Below are positions 13,000 to 25,998 of a stretch of DNA of 64,000 nt, in pieces. Numbering within the stretch: the first letter of the stretch is position 1; each line of letters opens with the position of its first letter. The stretch comes from Eumeta japonica (lineage: Eukaryota; Arthropoda; Insecta; Lepidoptera; Psychidae): contig BGZK01000857.1 of assembly GCA_005406025.1 (NCBI GenBank), positions 1 through 64,000 of the forward strand. Direction: 5' to 3'. A program made the translations under genes and the position numbers. The notes beneath the pieces were generated by a model, which saw only the letters and a list, made by a program, of their open reading frames with translations, was not told where the DNA came from and did not search any database.

Positions 13000-13800
13000 C
13001 CTTTAGAAGAGATTAATAGTTTTAAAGATGAGGAAAAACTTCGTGATGAAACCTGAATGTCGGAAAATGTTCGTTAAGACGGAGAAAAATACTGCTTCTG
13101 CTGACCGAGTGTCGTTGAGCGCTTTGTAAGAAGTTGTCGGGTGCGCAGTCTGAGTGGTAGCTCACACCAGTGGGGTCACGGACCCGCAACGGTCGGGCAG
13201 TGACCACATCACAAACCTCTCGTGAGGGTCACACCTGACGAGTAACTTGCCAGTTAAAATCCCGGAATTCAAAAGCCCGGCAATCACCCCCGAAAACTCC
13301 ACCTGGCGACATGCAACGCGCGCGCTTTGATGAAAAGTTTGTTTTATGCGGCAAACGAGATCCAGGATGAACATCGGGACGGGAAAATTAAAAAAGAGTT
13401 CACGGTACGCAAATTTAATGGTCCCCAAAAATTAAATCATGAATCAGAGCAGCCGAGGGGAAGCAATCTTCCGGTCGGCGTAGTTCATAAATGATGCAAA
13501 TGTGTAATACTAATTTATTTGTCGTAAGTCCGAGTGTTGATTTCCCGCAGGAGCCGCGCCCCGCCTCCGCCTCCCGCCCGCGGCGGGCCCGCATCCTCCG
13601 CGCCCGAAAACGCGTACGGTAAAACGACTCCTCCTTACATCCCACCTTAACGGCTGAGCGGCGTCATCTTTCAGCCGCCGGATACCAAATGAGGATTTCT
13701 TCTGCGATTTCGGGGATTTTCCGCGGGTCGGATATCGTATCGCCGGCGACCGAATATGATGTTCAGGGGGCGATTCTCGGCCGTGTGGAAATTTTCACAT
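13000..13800. other. High-complexity GC-richer island, candidate conserved regulatory region
   Basis: Roughly 800 bases stand out from the AT-rich flanks by GC content and lack of repeats. Homeodomain/caudal-like cores occur (ttttatgcgg at about 13342; aaattaaatcatgaa at about 13428). Short frames on the minus strand overlap one another in different frames, which argues against coding. Lepidopteran developmental loci often carry such conserved blocks. That reading is inference. Confidence 0.25.
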
Positions 13801-14190
13801 GACACAATTTTTAAATGTAAAATTTCTGTAATATTCCGTATACAAAATGACGAAACATTTCAAGTAATGGATAGAATATGTATTCTCACTAACCTATACA
13901 AATTTAAAATATTTCTGTTTATGGAAATGCGCTAGGTATGAGAAATTAATAAAAGGCCTGGTACAGCAAGACGTGGAGCCTTTTTAAATTTCTTTATATT
14001 CTTTAACTTATGTGGCAATTAGTGTCCATTGGGGTGTGTACCTGATGATTTGAATTTATTCTCATTCCTGAAAATGACTAAAGTGAGGAGGACAAATGGG
14101 TAAAATGGGAATAATGATGAAATGAATTAAATAATATTATATTCCTTAAAATTGTCCATGATACTAGCACGTGGCCCGAGAATCGCCCCC
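13766..14190. repeat. Widely spaced 15-bp inverted repeat
   Basis: gggggcgattctcgg at 13766-13780 is the exact reverse complement of 14176-14190. Similarity continues inward imperfectly (ccgtgtgg against ccacgtgc). Between the arms lie about 395 bases of AT-rich sequence with no frame. This could be the termini of an unknown insertion or paired regulatory boxes. No target duplication is obvious. Confidence 0.5.
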
Positions 14191-14199
14191 AGGTGTTGT

Positions 14200-15630
14200 T
14201 TATTCGCGGTGAAGAAGTAAAGGACGACCGCGCTGGCCTCCCCTGACTTCACACACATTTAGTGCAAGAACGGCATTCACATTATTCCAGTAAATAGAAA
14301 TCTGTAAAGCGGTCGACCCTGCAGGCCTTTCCTAAAACTTCCTGCTAGCATATATTTATCGATGTGTTTTGAATTCTTTGAGTTCAAAAAAAATTGTCTC
14401 AAAGCTCGATGATTTATCTTTAAACTTTTGAATTCAATGATTTTACAAAACAGGTGACCTCGCAGGCCATTTCTGAGACGTTCTTTTACTTTCAAAACAG
14501 TCTTCAAAAATGTACTTAGCAGTAAATTATTGAGTTTGAGCTCAAAAGATTAATTTTGTGCTTTTTAAATAGTTAAAAATATAATTTAGTATGTTTCAGC
14601 TCTTCGAGTTCAAACATTCGATTTATTTAATTGAAACCACTTGTTTTAAACTACATCTATCGAACGCATTACTGGATTTTGATTTGATTTATGGTATTCA
14701 ACGTAGTTTGAAATCAAAGAAAGTTAACCGATACCGAACTTCAATGCAATAAGAACTTTAAAAGTTGTTTGAAAATGTTTTTGCGAATTTTCGTTGACGA
14801 TATTTCTAAAACGAACAAACCAGTTTTGTTGCGTGTTGTTGACCGACGTCGTATTCAAGGAAAATAGCAGATCCGAATTTGAAATTTATCGATAGAGTGG
14901 TTTGAAAATATTGTAAAAAATTTGAATGTGTAGTTGATATGCGCGTAAGAAATTATATTTCATTGGTGTAACAAAAATATAGTTTAATAAAATTAAAATA
15001 TTAAATAAACTAATATTTATTGTCTTATTCAGTGTAATTTTAATTTTATCTTTTATTTGCAGTCATAGCAATTATTAAGTCAAAAATTGGGATATCTTAA
15101 TGTTATTTTAAATTACGCGTCACCTTCCGACAATGACTAAACTGGCTCACCAGTCACCAGTGACCTGAAGGAGCTCCCTGCTGCTTGCATTTTCATGCTG
15201 TAGTTTTCATGTGCCTGGATAAAAATTCACTCTCATCATTTTTCATAACCAAGAAGTATAATTTCAATAAAAAGTTTTTGAAAACTTGCCTATATCTTAG
15301 TGGCTCGACTGAATTTAGATATGCCTTCCCATAAATTTCCCTCTAATGCCGATTCAAATGAACCCAATTTCGAAATTCTATGACCCGCCACCGAGATAGG
15401 TTGTGGGGTGAAGTATCCCATAAGGGTAGAAGTGGATAGGAAATCTAGAAGGCAAAGTGGCTAAGAGAGATATACTTCAGTGTATGGTCACCCATTTGGT
15501 GACAAAAGTTATTAGTGGTCTGAAGTTGTTCGTTAAACGGGTTACGAGAACTTCATAGTGTAGCTTTGATCACCCCAATAAAATATCACTCAATTTTTAA
15601 TAACGTGCCAAGAAGTCTTACTTCAAAATT
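14200..15630. other. Non-coding stretch
   Basis: Two weakly similar blocks about 140 bases apart (around 14308-14335 and 14450-14480, sharing 'cgcaggcc' style text) hint at a decayed internal duplication. Phrases such as 'gaattctttgagttcaaa' resemble text near 63.5 kb. No gene. Confidence 0.3.
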
Positions 15631-15639
15631 ATTAAAAAA

Positions 15640-16010
15640 TTATTCCAACGATATCTCTTAAACAAATGAACTTTTTATAGTTCACAGCAGTCGACGCAAT
15701 TATTTGAAAAAAGGTTATTGAGATTTTAGTATCAATCAGTTGAGTAGTCTAAGAATACAAAAAAAAATTATTGTTTTATTTTTGAGATTCTTTAAAATCT
15801 TCTGGACAAAGTCAGTTCAATCTTTAAGGAAGCCTAAGCTAAATATATCCCTTTCGAACGTTGCAAACTGGGTTTTAGTCTGTTAATCTATTCAAAAGTT
15901 ATGAGATTTTACATATACACATACACGTGCACACATAGCTCATACAAACCCAGACATCACTCGGAAAATGATCGAAATAGATTCTTAGGGCCCCACGTCA
16001 AAATCTGTTA
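15640..16010 (-). repeat. Dispersed repeat, inverted copy of 61580-62010
   Basis: Read on the minus strand, this block shares collinear phrases with 61580-62010. Examples are 'cattttccgagtga' near 15966 against 61657, 'cataacttttgaat.gattaac' near 15885 against 61718, and 'gttcatttg...aagagatatcgttg' near 15660 against 61981. It has no coding frame. It is probably an unclassified non-autonomous element or LINE untranslated region. Confidence 0.6.
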
Positions 16011-16049
16011 AGAACTTGATTTTAAAAATAATAACTTTCTTATTTTATT

Positions 16050-18700
16050 ATTTTTATTAGCGGTAAATTAAAATTGATAATTTATTTAATTTTTCACCTT
16101 GACCACTGCGTGAAAGAATTTGATAGATTTCAAAAAATTTCGATTTTTGTTGACCAGATAATAGAGATATAGAGGTTAGAATATCGATACGACATTCTAG
16201 CTTTCATATTCTAATTAAATCCATTCATCAGTAGGCTAAATGATTCAAATCGAAATATTTCCTTGGAACCGAAATTAGAATAAACACCTTATAGCACAGA
16301 TATTTTTGTGTATAAAACTAGATTTGACACTCAAAAAGATGCAGACTCCTGTACAACACAGATCATTTCAGCACATCAGTTATAAAATTCCTGGCAACGA
16401 TAACTACGAACTCAGTATTTAAACTGAAATTGCCTTTTTGAAACGTAGTTTCTTTAGCGTCGTTGAACACTTGATCGTCGAGGAGTAAACCAAGAAAACA
16501 TTGTCACCGTTATCTCAGAAAAATCATCAGCGTCACCGTTAAATCCCAACTCCGTCACTGCGCCTGCGTCAAGCCGCGCACAATCCCTGGCGCGCACGCT
16601 ACGTCTGCGCTCGCTAAGTGGCGCGTTCTCCGAATATATATTGATATCACTAATCAACAAAACAAAAAATTATTTCCTGATTTTGTTTCTATCTCAAATT
16701 GACGCATATCTTTAATTATGGCAACAATTTTCCTCTAACAGCTTTTGTTTCGAGTTACCGCTAATTACTCTCAACATACTAAGTATGTTGTGTGCTTAAT
16801 CCCGACCAGTTTTAATTTGGCATATTTGTGGTGAATATGTATTTGCAATATACCAAATTTAGTAAAATTGCGTATCATCAATTTTTAACATAATGTATTA
16901 ATTTTTTGTATTTTTTTTTTGTTAAAATAATAAACTATGTATTTCAAAGTAAAGCTGTTAGCCATCCCTAGTGTTTTTTCATAGACAGGCCGTAGAAATA
17001 CCTATAAAAAAAAAAAAAAAAATAAAGGAAACGAGACTTTTGTTGACCAGTGTAATAATTTAGAAATGCTTTGAATATACCCTGTAAATAATTTGTATGC
17101 AAATATGAAGAATGATATACCTAGACAAAGTTTTATTTACTTATGCATAAAATTTATTGAAAAAGCTTTTACTAAATATCTATTACGAGACAACCTACAT
17201 GAAAAAGTGATCTTCAAAGCCACTAAAATCTAGTTCTGACTCGAGAAATTAACTGTTCCATATGGCGTATTCTATTCGAACAATTTTGAGATTTACTAAT
17301 CTTCAACTTTAGTTTAAAAAATGTAAACTTAGTTAATAAACAACTCACACTTTTTTCCGGAGCGCAGTAAAAAGTACTAGTACATTATGAGTACCTGTAA
17401 AAGCTACAATTATTGACAAATTTTTGTGGAAGTTATGCTGCTGTTTAATAAACATTGGATTTCAGTTACAAATAAATTCCACTGTACTGATCATCGTACT
17501 AACGGACCGTACCCGTATTCACATAGAAACTACTGACCTCATCTCTATGCGACCACAAATGTTGAATGAGAGGTGCGCTACCGAATTGCTCACAGAGCAC
17601 ATATTGCACTACAGCGCTGTGTTACGGTCGTCTACTGGTGTTAAATGTTACAGAGACTACGTATTTGTGTCGTCGCGTTTGTGGCACACCGTATACACGT
17701 AAACGGCTGGCATCGAGGAGCGGTAGATAGGAGGGCTATGTCGGTGCCGCCTTAAGGGTGACCCTCGAAAATCCTACCTTGATAATGTCCAATGATGCCA
17801 AAACGAGTACATCGTATGTTAATTTCCAAGGCGCGCGCATACTTCTACATACTCCTTGCCCGAGGCGAGGCTCGTGCGCTGCCGACGTCGACGACGACCC
17901 GTGGCAGCGCCTAAAACCGAAGACAACACGTCGCCCCTAATTATATAGAGCTTTCTCATGTAAGCCATTTTTCCGTATGTACATATATTAACGTGTATTA
18001 CACATGTATTAATTATTTTCAAGATTACTGAGAATTTCCTTATAGTAAATATAATAGTTCTTTACAACAAACTATATACAGTTTTTTATAATGTTTTGTA
18101 ATAATCTATATAGTTATATGTAAATTTAATGTTCGTTTGTTCAAAATCGCAAATCTCTTAAAGTTGCTTACAGATAATTTTTAAGTTTTTACAGACCGTA
18201 ATATTCATGTACGCGCATGTTTTCATGGACCTATATCAGGTACACGGAGACAAAATTATAGCTACGATGGCAATAAAACATTGCCACTAGCGAGCCGTTT
18301 ACAGCACACAGCCTCTAGCGCTAGGTTTTTTATTGGCAATTTTCGTTTTGTCAATGTACCGGTAGTTGTAGACTACGTTATAGTGGCAGTGTTGAGTGGT
18401 CACACAGACTAAGTAAATGATTTTAATTTCGCTTTAGTAACAACGTCACACTGTTCCTACCATAACAATCGATAGTAACTTTGTAATCATGACATAGTTT
18501 TTATGGTATAAGATCAAATGTACATTGTCTCTGAATTTCTTTCCTAGTTCTGGTAACGAATTTTATATATCTATAGCAATACCTCAGAATAGTCACGCTG
18601 CCGACCTTAACCTCTAGATTTTCTTGATGGTATACAGTTGTATTGATATCGCAGGCTGTACGTATTGTTTCAGGACCACTGGAAATATGGAAGTTTATTA
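16050..18700. other. AT-rich non-coding stretch
   Basis: It contains a GC-richer patch (16540-16620), a poly-A run at about 17005-17022, and short unmatched frames (92 codons at 17424-17702 and 60 codons at 17758-17940). None of these has a domain, splice pattern or homologue I know. Confidence 0.35.
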
Positions 18701-18704
18701 GCCT

Positions 18705-18899
18705 TTGAGAAATATTAATATTTTAATAGAATATCGTCAAAAATATAAAAATTTTGACAATCACGGCAAGTTTATAAAAATACCGCCAAAAAATAAAAGT
18801 CCGGATAATTATAGACGAAGTAAGTACATAACTAAGTTATCAGTCTCAAAGTTGTTTACAGAATTTTGGAATTTCCATATTAAAGACAGATTAAATTAA
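18705..18899 (+). pseudogene. Possible short reverse-transcriptase fragment
   Basis: A 64-codon frame contains NYRRSKYITKLSVSKLFTEF, loosely like the 'NYRPIS.L....KLFE' block of LINE reverse transcriptases. It is isolated, with no other LINE text nearby upstream. The match may be chance. Confidence 0.2.
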
Positions 18900-20110
18900 T
18901 CAGCTAGTACAATTGAAAGAAAGAAAGCGAATCACTGGGCTAAAATCAAATGAAGAAAAGACTATAGGTATTTTATACATTTATTGAACTTTCACATAAA
19001 AAAAAAATTAGATAAGAAATAACTTAAGGGTAAAAGGCTATTTAAAATTTTTCCCGATATATAATATACATTACCTCAATTTGTAGTTAAAGTAAAGAAA
19101 ATATATTCATTATTTAGAATTTTACTCATGAACATATTTACAATTACATATAACTGGTACATGAGAAGTTAATAGCTCGCCTGAAATTGAAAAATAATCA
19201 ACAAATTTCGGACAATCGGCAACATATCGACAACAAAAATCGGAGGCCGTCTGAGATTTAAATTAAGAGCAATATCGATCGATGAAGGAGATACACTATC
19301 TCCACGGACGAAGAATCTACATACAAAAGAAAATCAACAAGTAGAAAAGAGTCAATTGACTGATTGATATATTAACACACAGTCCAAACCACTGACATAG
19401 AGACTTGAAATTTTAGGAAATTCTAATTTAGAACGTAGGCGAATACTATGAAAATATTTTAATAACTTTAAATAATATAGTTTTATTAACTTTACTTATT
19501 AAACAATCACATATGCTAAGTTACCTATGTACAAACAAACCAACATAATATCTAACCTATATAGCTCAAGGAATGCTCCTTTTATTGTTCATTTTATTTA
19601 TACAGTAATGGAGCCATGCGTGGTCCCCGAATGACGTGATGGAGGCATCGCCGTCTTTATTAAATGACACAAATACATCAGAAGATCTGTCGCATTTGTT
19701 CGAAAATGTCACTGGTGGGAGTTAGTTATTCAGCCCCGACGTGCAGTAACGAGTCGCGCGTCGCGGGCCGCACCTTCAATATGGCGGATAGTGCCGAGTT
19801 ATAACTCACTACATTTGATAGGGTAGTTCCTCGTAGAGCGATACCGAGGAATATTCAACGAGATTGTATAAATGTTTGTAACATTTTTTCCAAAGTCCAT
19901 GGAGTCGAGTCGCTGACGGTTTGATCGACTCTGCGCCGTTACGTCCGACGGAAGTGAATAACTAAAATGTCACGACTGCTTGATAATTTCGCGATGCGTC
20001 GCCAGCAAACCTCGCGTGCAACTGTAACGTACGTAACTTCCTGAAGGATGACGTTGCGTAGGCGTTCCATTTTTTATTTTATGTATAAGTATACGACGAG
20101 ATATCTTCTA
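18900..20110. other. Non-coding stretch with a GC-richer patch
   Basis: The sequence at 19690-20050 is more complex and CpG-richer than its neighbours, and could be regulatory or promoter sequence. No gene is supported. Confidence 0.25.
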
Positions 20111-20118
20111 CCTGAAAC

Positions 20119-22575
20119 TTGTATCGAAACATCTATACAAATATTGAACCACAGGAGAAATTTATTATTCGAAATTTAAAATCAGACCACAGCAACAATT
20201 TTGTGTCTTTTAGAATATCGGTTGACAAAAATCTTAAAAGAAACATAATTTGTGTACCGGTGAACGAAAAGCGCCTATTCAATTTAGAGAAAATATCATA
20301 CGGAGAGTTCCGGAGTTTCAGTGCTGTGATGATTCCAATAAGATATAATCTAATTTAACATGATAAAATCGAATATGATAATGTATTTAAAGTGAAAAAT
20401 GTTAAAATAAATAAAAAATTGTCATTTAGCGATTGGGCAACACAGTGGAATTAAAGAAGAAGACTGTATGAGCTTTATGACGAGAGAACTTTTAATAATA
20501 GCGAGAGTTTTGCCAAATATATAACAAATTACTCAATTTTTAAACGTGTTTGCATCGCGGCTAAAGCCAAACACATAAATAGTAAAATAAAAAGTAATAA
20601 TGTTATGAAAACGACTTGGGGTGTCATAAAGAAAGAGACTGGAAAAGGGAGCCGAGTTATTGACTTTAAACTTAAGTTAGATGACAAAATCTTGAATGAA
20701 GAACACGGAGGTTGCTAAGGCCTTTGAAACGTTCTTTACTGACATTCCTGTTTTCACCACGAGTTCTCTTTAACTCATCTCCCGCTCTTGCCGAATCATT
20801 ACTGAGGAATAATAGTTCGATTTGTGATATTAATTTGGAATTTAAATTTAAACATGTTAGTTCTGAAGAAGTTATCAAAACGTTTAAATCTCTAGACATG
20901 AAGAGAACTGCTGACATTCATGGTCTTTCTATTATAATTGTAAACTCAATTATAGATTATATTGCGCCGCATTTGGCGTTTATCTTTAATAAGTGTTTAG
21001 ATGATGGCGTGTTTCCCGATTTGATGAAAGATAGTAAAGTAATTCCATTATTTAAAGGCGGTAGTGCATCAAGCCCCAATAACTTTAGACCCATATTACC
21101 GTCACTTAGCAAAATATTCGAAAAATTAATCCTAAAGCAGTTGTTAGCACATTTTATACCAATAAATTAATGTCAAATAAACAATCTGGTTTTACTCGGG
21201 TCGCTCAACAATCGATGCTGGCGTTGAGCTTTGTGCAACATATTTTTGAGCCTGGGAGGATCGCGAGATGCAATTAGCATATTTTGCGATCTCTCCAAGG
21301 CTTTTGAGTGTTCATCATGAAACTCTGATCGGGAAACTACGTCACTGGAGTAACAGGCCGGGCACTGACCTTCTGAAGTCGTATTTGAGTAACAGGGTTC
21401 AGAGGGTTGATGTCAATGGTAAGAAATCGTCGGATCCATAGTTCACATGGGTGTACCGCAGGGATCAAAATTCCTGGTCCCTTTTAGTCTACATAAATGA
21501 TTTGCCTAGCCTTGTTAAGGATGCTCATGAGATAGTATTGTTTGCAGATGATACTTTGTTATTCAAAGTTAAAGACAACAGCCTACTTATGACGATGTGA
21601 ACAATGCTATCTCTAAGGTAGAAAATGGTTTACTGCAAATAACTTACTTCTTAATGAAATGAAACAAAATGTATGATTCACTCCAAATGTAAGACATGGA
21701 TCTGGAACTGTTTCAGTACGTAAACAAAGAATTGGAGTTTGTTAATTCTACAGTGTTCCTAGGAATTACTTTAGATGACAGGCTTCAATGGGGTCCTCAT
21801 ATAAGTAAGTTGGCGAAAAGGCTTAGCTCTGCCGCCTATGCTGTCAAAAAATGAGAAATTTATCGGATGTCGAAACTGCCAGATTGGTTTATTTTGGCTG
21901 TTTCCATAGTCTAACGTATGGTATCTTGCTCTGGGAAACGCCCCGATATTCAGAAAATTTTCGTGTTGCAGAAGCGGGCCGTTCGCGCAATTTACAAGCT
22001 CGGACCTCGTACATCCCTTAGAAATAAGTTTAAGAAATTGGAATTTTAACCCTGGCATCTCAATTCATTTATGAAAATTTATTATATGTAAAAAAAATTT
22101 AGAAATGTTTAAAAGAAATAGTAGTCGACATAATCTCAATACCAGAAATAAAAATAAACTGAATTACATGTTAGTCGACTAAGTAAAGTCTCAAATTCAT
22201 TCAGAGGGCTCTGTGTGCGCCTATTCAATAAGGTTCCTGTAGATATACAAGATTTACCCCTACATAATTTTGTGTTATTAAACAATCACTCAGTAAAAGG
22301 GTACTATGCAATTTCAGAATATTTAGAAGACAAAATCATCAAGCATAAGCGGCTCGACCTCTTACCGGGCTGTGTCATTCTAATTTGTTTTGTATTTGTT
22401 TTGGCTATGGTGCAAATTAGAAAAGAGCTACCCTTAAGTTTCTTGCTCGTTCTTCTTGAGGAAAAACTGCCTTGAACGAGCAGTAAAGGTAAATTCACAA
22501 AATATGATGACGTATTTCAAGTGTTATTTTGTAACCTATGAAATAAAGATATTTTGAATTTGAATTTGAATTAAA
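20119..22575 (+). mobile_element. Degenerate CR1/Jockey-type LINE, plus strand
   Basis: The block runs from a relic endonuclease end and linker (about 20119-20700), through a reverse transcriptase (about 20710-22050), to a C-terminal segment. It ends in a 3' tail with aataaag and tandem 'tttgaa' units (about 22545-22575). The 5' part of the element is missing, the usual 5' truncation of LINEs. A minus-strand LINE ends against it tail to tail. Shorter relatives lie at 43.2 kb and 53.8 kb. Several frameshifts and stops mean it cannot encode a functional protein. Confidence 0.85.
20460..22300 (+). pseudogene. Reverse transcriptase pseudogene of the 20-22.5 kb LINE
   Basis: Across frames, the translation shows the linker (VCIAAKAKHINSKIKS, then KTTWGVIKKETGK). 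An uninterrupted 152-codon stretch follows (20712-21170) with FPDLMKDSKVIPLFK and NNFRPILPSLSKIFEKLI. Further on come LVYINDL, the catalytic FADDT (21541-21555), FLGITLDDRLQWGPHI and LVYFGCFHSLTYGILLW. The C-terminal RLFNKVPVDIQDLP segment is at about 22215. This is the normal order of a LINE reverse transcriptase. Stops and frameshifts occur at least at about 21170, 21270, 21430 and 21600. The catalytic Asp pair survives, but the protein is broken. Confidence 0.87.
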
Positions 22576-22898
22576 GATAACAGATTACAACCATTATAAA
22601 ATTGTATGGAAAGATATGATAAATATACAAGTTAATCTAGACCGCAATCCTTAAATATGTTTACAAAGCATGTTTAGAACTAAGGTATACATAACAAAAT
22701 ACACTAAATAAAAAAGGGAGAACAAAAATTTACAAAAACATTGAAATTTGAAATAAAGCACAGAAATCCACATTACCAAAACAAAAATGCACGTATGCTA
22801 CGTTTGAAGGCAGTAGGTCTGGAACATACATCACCCCGCGCCAGCGTCGGCCGTTAGTCGTTGTATGACTAGGGATGTTGCGGATCCATCTTTTCCCA

Positions 22899-22965
22899 CA
22901 TCCGCGGATGCGGATGGATGGATTTAAGAGGCCTACATCCGCGGATGCGGATGCGGATGCGGATC
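22899..22965. repeat. Left subterminal gcggat array of the hAT element
   Basis: It contains catccgcggatgcggatgg, then catccgcggatgcggatgcggatgcggat, within 90 bases of the left end. Such short direct and inverted copies near hAT ends are typical transposase-binding sites; binding itself is inferred. The mirror array is at 26301-26402. Confidence 0.75.
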
Positions 22966-23169
22966 TGTATAAAAAATTAAGTGTTGGGTTGGTAGAGTTA
23001 AAACACAGTATTATTTACCCTTTTTATTTAAACACAAAGTAATGAATGAAGTACTAATAATAATTAATTATTTTAGTAATTAAATTTAAATATTGAAATG
23101 AAAATATTATTAATAAATATTATAACATTTTCATTAAATATTCATTATATTTAATGAAAAGGAATGGCC

Positions 23170-25998
23170 ACCTTTTCGAGTCCAGTCTGTTTCGCAAGAG
23201 TTCGTATATTAATTCTGCGCTACTAAACAACTGCTCACTTGGAACACTGGCTGGTGGAGCTTAAGAATTTGCGTACCATTTTAGATAACAGTTTGTACTC
23301 GCTTTGATTAACACTCCACCATTTAAGAGGACACTCATTTAAATTAATTGTTTCTTATTTCGGAAAGTGTAACTCCTTCTTGAGAATTACGTCAGGGTTG
23401 TTAATTTCTGGTGTTTCTGACTCTCATCGTCACTTGATGAATCGAGGATCATGGCAAGATCATCATTAAACAGGACTGACGTCCCTGCCTGAAGTCCCTG
23501 GTCGTTCCGAATCCGTGTCCATGGAATCTGTCATTCTCATTTTCTTCGCTCTTTCGGTACTTGAGATATTGTTCGAGAAGCCAAGATGTCTTCGGTGTTT
23601 CTGCTAATCTTCAATATATCATCTTTAATCTTTTCCTCAGTTAATGATGTGAAATTTGTTCTTATACCGAGGATCGGAAGTGGCTATGATATATGAGTTT
23701 TCTTCTTCCAATAAAGTCGAAAATTTTCCTGAACTTCCAGCTTTAAAGTTTTAGCTGCATAGTAAATTGAGATTCCTGAAGCTGTCAAATAGTTACTCAC
23801 TTTTTGCGTCAGCATCCGAATTATCGGAATCACTGATGAGATGAGTGTGAGAACTGCTAAGTTCACGTGTTTCTTCAAAAGGTTTCAGTAACTCAACACA
23901 ACATTCTATTATTTTCCACTCTTCTGGTAAAATAGGGTCAATCTCGCTGTCATTTATGTAAAGATTTAAGGCATCTTTTTTTCAAAAACGTTCTAACATA
24001 TAATATTGCTATTCCACCGCGTAACACAATCTTGAAAAACTTTGTGATGCGGTTGGTTGAGCTTGTCCTGATTTTGTGCAGTTGTTTTGGGCTATAGTAG
24101 AATGGTTAAAATGTGTCGATATTTTTTACATTTTGTTTGATACCCTTTATATTTTCCTGCGAGTTTAAAGAACTTTGAATGGCAAGTTGCATCTTATGAA
24201 CTGCACAATCCAAGTCTTGCAATTTTACCAATCGCATCGCTCTTTTCATATTAGGAGCATCCGTCTCGAATCATGCAATGCACTTGATCATTTGAGATAT
24301 TCCACTTCGAAAGCATCGTGTCAAATTTTTCAGCTATTATGTCCTGTGTGACGGTCGTCAAAGGTCTCACATTTCAAAATAATTGATGACCGTTCAAAAT
24401 CGCTAGCATCCCATGACACCATCAGCAAAGAGGCATTAGAGCTTGGATCTGACCAAATGTCAGAAGTAAATGACATGTGATCAAATTTTTTAACAATTCT
24501 TTAACTTTGATAGCAATTTTGCCGTACAGCTCCTACACACAAATTCAGTGAAAAGTTGCGCCCTCTAAAATTGTATCTCGGTGCTATTTCTTGTATCAGT
24601 CTGCGAAAACCAAGTCCTTCCACAAAATTGAAAGTAAAATTTGAAGCGGAATCATTTCTCCGATTAACTTATCAATTTTTTTCGAGTTTACGTTATTGAC
24701 ATCCCATTTGTTTGCTTTCTGTATTACTTCTTCTAATGAAAGCTGTTTCTTCGCTTTTGAAGAGGTGTAATGCTTTTACCTTAAAACAAACAAAAACATA
24801 ATAATATATAATATAAATAAACTACTTTATTTAACTATAAACGAAGCTCTTTAAGTACATTTTATACAAAACTTGTACTGTAATCAACTAATTATCTACA
24901 TCTATGTATATTCTATCCATACATATATATAATAAAACTAGCTGTTGCTCGACTCCGTCCGCGTGGATTTCGTTTATCGCTCTTCCCAGTGGAACCCGGC
25001 ATTTTTCCGATAAAAGTATCCCATGTCCTTTCCTATGTCTTAAACTATCTCCATACCAAATTTTATTCAAATCGGTTCAGCGGTTGAAGCGTGAAGAGGT
25101 AATAGACAGATAGACAGACTGGGCACAGGCAGGCAGACAAACAGACTTTCGCATTTATAATATTAGTAGGAGGAAGTAGGAGTAGGGAATTATGGATTAG
25201 CAGGGATTGTAACGGATCGATGTTTGTGCACATGCTAATTTAAAAGAAACGGCTGGACCGATTTCGATGCAGTTTTCAAGAATATATTGTGAGAGGTTCT
25301 ATTTACCATAGGCTACTTATCATCCTGGGAAAATGTTTTATTCCGGATAAATTCGTCATTTTGTTTTTTCTACAGTCCACGCGGACGGAGTCGCGGCGTC
25401 CACTATTAATATTTCACTATAAATTTAATGGTACCTACAAATACAAACAAATACAAATATTCTTTATTGAAAACTACAGGAACAAAACCCAATGATCAAA
25501 CTTTCTTGTACTACACTTTTAGCTAAATTCCAGTTTACTTACATGACAAATCTAAGATTTCGAATTCAAAACTCTAGTATTACGACTTGGTAGGATTGGA
25601 CCTTATTAAGGAAATTACGTTTAGCCAAATTATATCGTTATTTTAGATACCTATATAATTATCCAAAACTACTACAATATCCATAATATACAATACAAGT
25701 ATAAATAAGGAAGTAGGTACCTAACGAAACCTAACAGTACCTAACTAAATTAGGTGATTTTGTTTAAAATACAACTTACCGGCATCCGTTTTCATTTTCT
25801 GTAGTTCTTTTCTTTATTCGCTTTTTCAAACAATGTAAGCTCATGAGGGTGCATTGATTTTAAATGATTTTTAGCGACAATGTAGTTCGACCCTTAAATT
25901 CGAAAATATGTTTTACTACATATTTTACACTGAGATTTATCCCGGTCATTTTCAATGGGTTTAAAATAGTTCCAAATTTCACTTTTGCCTGGTGGCAT
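23170..25998 (-). pseudogene. hAT transposase pseudogene (BED finger, two exons)
   Basis: Exon 1 (25998-25780) begins MPPGKSEIWNYFKPIENDRD. It carries a BED zinc finger, C-x2-C (KSQCKICSK) followed by NHLKSMHPHE, and has two stops. A GTAAGT donor follows at 25779. The exon is 73 codons, so phase 0, and joins in phase to an acceptor AAAAG ahead of CATTACACC (exon 2 from about 24772; intron about 1 kb). Exon 2 shows SFTSDIWSD-like text (about 24470-24440), DRHTGHN, AEKFDTMLSKWNISNDQVH, CVTRWNSN (24005-24033) and SSVIPIIRMLTQKV (about 23840-23800). The C-terminal dimerisation block has CPLKWWSVNQSEY and VPSEQLFSSAELIYELLRN (about 23330-23190, in several frames). Stops and frameshifts make it a pseudogene. 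Confidence 0.85.
24930..25400. repeat. LINE/SINE-tail repeats inside the hAT intron, bounded by an 18-bp inverted repeat
   Basis: cgactccgtccgcgtgga at 24950-24967 is exactly inverted at 25376-25393. The left part continues with 'ttcaaatcggttcagcggttgaagcgtgaagaggtaa', 'agacagacaga' and 'ctttcgcatttataatattagtagga', a text typical of lepidopteran LINE/SINE 3' ends. The right part ('ggctggaccgatttcgatg') is a different common repeat style. Together they look like one or two non-autonomous elements inserted in the transposase intron. Confidence 0.6.

Noticed and set aside
13552..13617. Exon-like stretch after cccgcag with a gtaaaa donor-like end
   Set aside because: It encodes only Arg/Ala/Pro-rich text expected from GC-rich DNA, and no partner exon is visible.
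20672..20917. 81-codon minus-strand frame
   Set aside because: It lies opposite the LINE reverse transcriptase linker and has no features of its own.
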